From: a virus
IMG/VR virus record: IMGVR_UViG_3300029319_000425
Span: 1-26,237 of that record
DNA: 26,237 nt
Strand: one strand, 5' to 3'
The translations under genes and the position numbers were made by a program. Under the pieces are notes generated by a model. It was not told the DNA's origin and did not search any database. It worked only from the letters and a program-made list of their open reading frames with translations. Shown piece by piece: positions 24,175 to 26,237 of this stretch. The number at the start of each line of letters is the position of its first letter. Positions within the stretch are counted from its first letter, which is position 1.

Positions 24175-24825
24175 ATGAATGGTGACATCAAAATCGGTAA
24201 GTTGTTGTGTGATGAAGATATCATTACTAAAAGACAACTCAACAAAGCCCTACAAGTTCAGGTAAAGGGAGATAAACGCACTCTTGGTGAAATACTCGTT
24301 GATATGGGGTTTTGTGATTTTGATGATATTACTAATGCTCTCCTAAACAACGACTCAGATACACAAAAACATGAAGAGAAACACCAAGAGATTCACCAAG
24401 AACCTATAGAATTAAAACCTGAAGTAAAGGACATACCACCTGTCAAAAAACCAAAGAAAAAAAAACCTATAGAACTAAGTGAAGATAAAGTTTTAGATAC
24501 AAAATTTACATTATCTGTACAAACAATGATAGCTGCTGGAACAGGTTTAGCATCACTAATCGGTATGTGGTATACTCTACAAGGCGAAATCGAAGAGGCT
24601 AAAGAACTTCCAAAGATAGATATAGAAAAAATTTTTACAGATGAATACCCATCCAAACCCGATGGTCACAATTGGCCTCGGTCTTATGAACAATACAAAA
24701 ACCAAGTCGGAGGTCTACAGGAAGATATGGATGCTGTATATGATGTCTTAGATGAGTATGAAGAACTCATCAAAGAATTACAAAAAGATATTAAAGACCT
24801 TGAACGTAGAAAAAGGGATAAATAG
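24175..24825 (+). CDS. Membrane protein with tandem MshEN-like domain and coiled coil
   Basis: 216 aa. Residues 5-29 read KIGKLLCDEDIITKRQLNKA, then LQVQ, and 36-58 TLGEILVDMGFCDFDDITNA. These two copies follow the '.LG..L...G......L...L..Q' signature of the GspE/MshE N-terminal (MshEN) c-di-GMP-binding domain, though the first G is D15 and the leading Arg is K6 or T36, so binding is uncertain. A charged linker (60-112) has KPKKKKP, then a membrane helix (about 114-136, LSVQTMIAAGTGLASLIGMW), then a coiled coil (180-216). The N-terminus should be cytoplasmic and the coil periplasmic. Possible roles are a signal receptor at the membrane or an unusual inner spanin next to the lipoprotein and holin-like genes. 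Confidence 0.7.
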   Translation: MNGDIKIGKLLCDEDIITKRQLNKALQVQVKGDKRTLGEILVDMGFCDFDDITNALLNNDSDTQKHEEKHQEIHQEPIELKPEVKDIPPVKKPKKKKPIELSEDKVLDTKFTLSVQTMIAAGTGLASLIGMWYTLQGEIEEAKELPKIDIEKIFTDEYPSKPDGHNWPRSYEQYKNQVGGLQEDMDAVYDVLDEYEELIKELQKDIKDLERRKRDK

Positions 24826-24834
24826 GAGTTTGTT

Positions 24835-25209
24835 ATGAGATACTTATTGACATTGTTGTTTTTGTCTATTACATTTAGTCAAGGTGTGAATGACAAAAAT
24901 TTCAAAGAAAAAATCAATGGTGGCACCGTCATCGTAGTATTCACGTCAGATTGGCAAGAACAGGACTTAGATAGTAAAATATTAAAAGGTATAGAAGGAT
25001 ATCAAGACACTAGGATATTAAACGTAAAGAGTGAGGAGGCTCCAAAGGTTGTTAAGAAATTAAGATTTAGGAATTTTCCATCAATTGCCTTATTTTTTGA
25101 TGGTAGTAAAAAAGAGACTTGGAAAGCCGATATGGATGGTGAGGTTGATTGTTCCTCTAAGGAAATCAAACGTGCCATAGATGATATGTTAGCAGAGGAT
25201 GTTTTCTGA
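24835..25209 (+). CDS. Exported thioredoxin-fold protein lacking the CxxC motif
   Basis: 124 aa with AGGAG upstream. The signal peptide MRYLLTLLFLSITFSQ ends in FSQ. The mature part follows the thioredoxin fold: TVIVVFTSDW (31-40), where W-C-x-x-C is expected but WQEQD (40-44) is present, then RILNVKSEEAPKVVKKLRFR, and the cis-Pro FPSIALFFDG (81-90) that is diagnostic of the fold. A lone Cys (C106) is far away. Without the redox cysteines it cannot be a normal disulphide oxidoreductase; it may be a binding or chaperone module in the periplasm. It overlaps the next gene by 1 bp. Confidence 0.75.
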   Translation: MRYLLTLLFLSITFSQGVNDKNFKEKINGGTVIVVFTSDWQEQDLDSKILKGIEGYQDTRILNVKSEEAPKVVKKLRFRNFPSIALFFDGSKKETWKADMDGEVDCSSKEIKRAIDDMLAEDVF

Positions 25210-25520
25210 TGGACAAGGATTTAGTGACTAACGACCACTTACAAAACCAAAAACATTATATTAATACCAAACTAATAGATATCATGGAATACAGACAATC
25301 ACGTAAGTGGTATGTCAGTATAGCGGTTGTGGGGTTATTTTCTTTTATACTTGCATTGATGATTTATTTTATGGCTATGGGTAAGGATGTTACAGATGGT
25401 TGGAAAGAAATATTATTGTTAATGTTAGGTGGTTTTGTTGGTTCATTCGCTAAAGTAATTGATTTTTGGTTTAACAATCAAGAAAATGATAACAAACTAC
25501 TAGAACACGCGGATGATTAA
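25209..25520 (+). CDS. Holin-like two-helix membrane protein
   Basis: 103 aa starting on the last base of the preceding stop (TGATG). Two membrane helices are seen (about 34-57, WYVSIAVVGLFSFILALMIY, and about 68-88, ILLLMLGGFVGSFAKVIDF), then a polar C-terminus (FNNQENDNKLLEHADD). The end pattern 'GSF..vi.fWF..q...k' resembles phage holin-like proteins with the 'G...v..ywfGss.gs..K' end. Size and topology suit a holin, which would form the inner-membrane lesion that triggers lysis. No endolysin is next to it, so the call is moderate. Confidence 0.62.
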   Translation: MDKDLVTNDHLQNQKHYINTKLIDIMEYRQSRKWYVSIAVVGLFSFILALMIYFMAMGKDVTDGWKEILLLMLGGFVGSFAKVIDFWFNNQENDNKLLEHADD

Positions 25521-25522
25521 AT

Positions 25523-26170
25523 ATGAATATTGCAACTATAGCTGGTCACTTGGCCTTTGGTCTTATAGCATTTTCTTTTCTAGTAAAAGATATTCTATGG
25601 TTACGTATAGTATCTATTTTAGCTAGTTTATTTTCTGTATTCTACAATTGGGTAATTCCAATTGAACCAATGTGGATTCCAATAGGTTGGAATTTTGTAT
25701 TTGTTGGTTTAAATTTATATCATATAGCTATAATTATTTATGAAAAAAGACCAATCAAGATGGCTCCAAAAGATAAAGAATTATACGAAACTTTATTCAA
25801 AGATTTAAGTCCTGTGGAATATCTAAAAATTAGTAAAGTAGCTCAATGGAAAAAATATAAGTCTGGTGAGACTATAATAAAACAAGAACATTTAGTACCA
25901 GATTTAATTTTAATTTATAATGGAACAGTTGATGTCGTAGTGGATAATAAAAAAGTAGCAGAATTAAAGGATGGTCAGTTTGTTGGGGAAATGAGTTTTC
26001 TCACAGAAAAATTAGCTACAGCTACTTGTATAGTAAAACACAATACCGAATGTTTGGTTTGGAAACAACCAGAGTTTAAAGAATTGTTGAAAAGAAATCC
26101 ATCACTTTACTATACAATTCAGTCTTTACTTAGTAATCAATTAGTTAGTTATAGTAATAAACAAAAATAG
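25523..26170 (+). CDS. Popeye-like membrane protein with cyclic-nucleotide-binding domain
   Basis: 215 aa. Three membrane helices occur in the first 75 residues (about 4-22, 26-44, 52-73), followed by a cNMP-binding fold (about 85-205): KYKSGETIIKQ, LILIYNGTVDVVVD, then the phosphate-binding cassette GQFVGEMSFLTEKLATATCI (151-170). The Glu of the cassette (E156) is kept, but the Arg that usually contacts the cyclic phosphate is replaced in LATAT, as in Popeye-type domains. The architecture, three helices plus CNBD, resembles bacterial Popeye homologues; CNBD-plus-membrane-helix effectors also occur in Pycsar anti-phage systems. In a phage it may sense or sequester cyclic nucleotides, but whether it binds cAMP/cGMP/cCMP cannot be read from sequence. 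Confidence 0.78.
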   Translation: MNIATIAGHLAFGLIAFSFLVKDILWLRIVSILASLFSVFYNWVIPIEPMWIPIGWNFVFVGLNLYHIAIIIYEKRPIKMAPKDKELYETLFKDLSPVEYLKISKVAQWKKYKSGETIIKQEHLVPDLILIYNGTVDVVVDNKKVAELKDGQFVGEMSFLTEKLATATCIVKHNTECLVWKQPEFKELLKRNPSLYYTIQSLLSNQLVSYSNKQK

Positions 26171-26180
26171 AATACTTTTA

Positions 26181-26188
26181 TATTTATA
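26181..26188. promoter_or_regulatory. TATTTATA box before the last gene
   Basis: The same box as the three at 6849-6920, 22 bp ahead of the ATG at 26210, in the 39-bp gap behind the Popeye-like gene. TATTTAT cores thus occur in all four longer gaps in front of rightward genes (6944, 19337, 22302, 26210). Confidence 0.4.
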
Positions 26189-26209
26189 TGTAAGTAGTGG
26201 AGAACACAA

Positions 26210-26237
26210 ATGATTAAAATGAAAAAATTAATGGAAG
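26210..26237 (+). CDS. Start of a phage gene, truncated by the window end
   Basis: ATG at 26210 with GGAGA (26199-26203) upstream, and the frame stays open to the end (MIKMKKLME). Too short to identify. Confidence 0.6.

Noticed and set aside
23605-24825. Classical Rz/Rz1 spanin pair
   Set aside because: The lipoprotein is too long and not Pro-rich, and the membrane protein has its helix in the middle; kept only as a remote option.
1-26237. CRISPR array, insertion sequence, integrase or attachment site
   Set aside because: No regularly spaced direct repeats, terminal inverted repeats, transposase or recombinase motif was seen anywhere.

Overview
The window looks like part of a large, AT-rich, contractile-tailed (T4-like, myovirus-type) phage genome or metagenomic phage contig, probably marine. 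The evidence is a gp55-like late sigma factor, adjacent gp25-like and gp6-like baseplate wedge proteins, an OB-fold gp5-like hub protein, a lone tRNA-Ala(UGC) and tightly packed, mostly overlapping genes on one strand. Signal peptides ending in FSQ and a lipobox LFSC in the phage's own secreted proteins suggest a Gram-negative host of the Bacteroidota/Marinimicrobiota type. The host assignment is inference.

Left part (1-6323): one compact operon in which nearly every gene overlaps the next. It encodes a DUF262+HNH nuclease (5' end outside the window), a QueD-like T-fold protein that has lost the usual catalytic residues, a Gpt-like purine phosphoribosyltransferase, a GT-B glycosyltransferase, a DpdA-like guanine transglycosylase (DSGGFQ motif), an HD-domain phosphohydrolase, a GNAT acetyltransferase, a small membrane protein and a gp55-like sigma factor. 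I read the first part as a 7-deazaguanine DNA-modification cassette joined to a nuclease. The sigma factor at its end prepares late transcription.

Middle (6324-6943): a non-coding, regulatory stretch. It holds a GC-rich structured RNA candidate, tRNA-Ala, two hairpin terminators, a solitary minus-strand gene for a 73-aa two-helix membrane protein with a strong ribosome binding site and a leader hairpin, and three TATTTATA boxes spaced exactly 32 bp apart. Their complement is TATAAATA, the T4 late promoter box.

Right part (6944-22260): virion morphogenesis genes. They run from the baseplate hub (gp5-like) through gp25-like, gp6-like, several unrecognised structural proteins and a 1466-aa protein that may combine a gpI/gp7-like wedge domain with nested jelly-roll domains, to three fibre or appendage proteins, two of which share a paralogous C-terminal domain.

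Far right (22302-end): an unusual envelope cassette. It encodes an exported outer-membrane-barrel-like protein, a lipoprotein, a membrane protein with tandem MshEN-like (c-di-GMP-binding family) motifs, an exported thioredoxin fold without its cysteines, a holin-like two-helix protein and a Popeye-like membrane protein with a cyclic-nucleotide-binding domain. It may be a lysis, superinfection-exclusion or anti-signalling module. No endolysin, capsid, terminase or replication gene is seen in the window.
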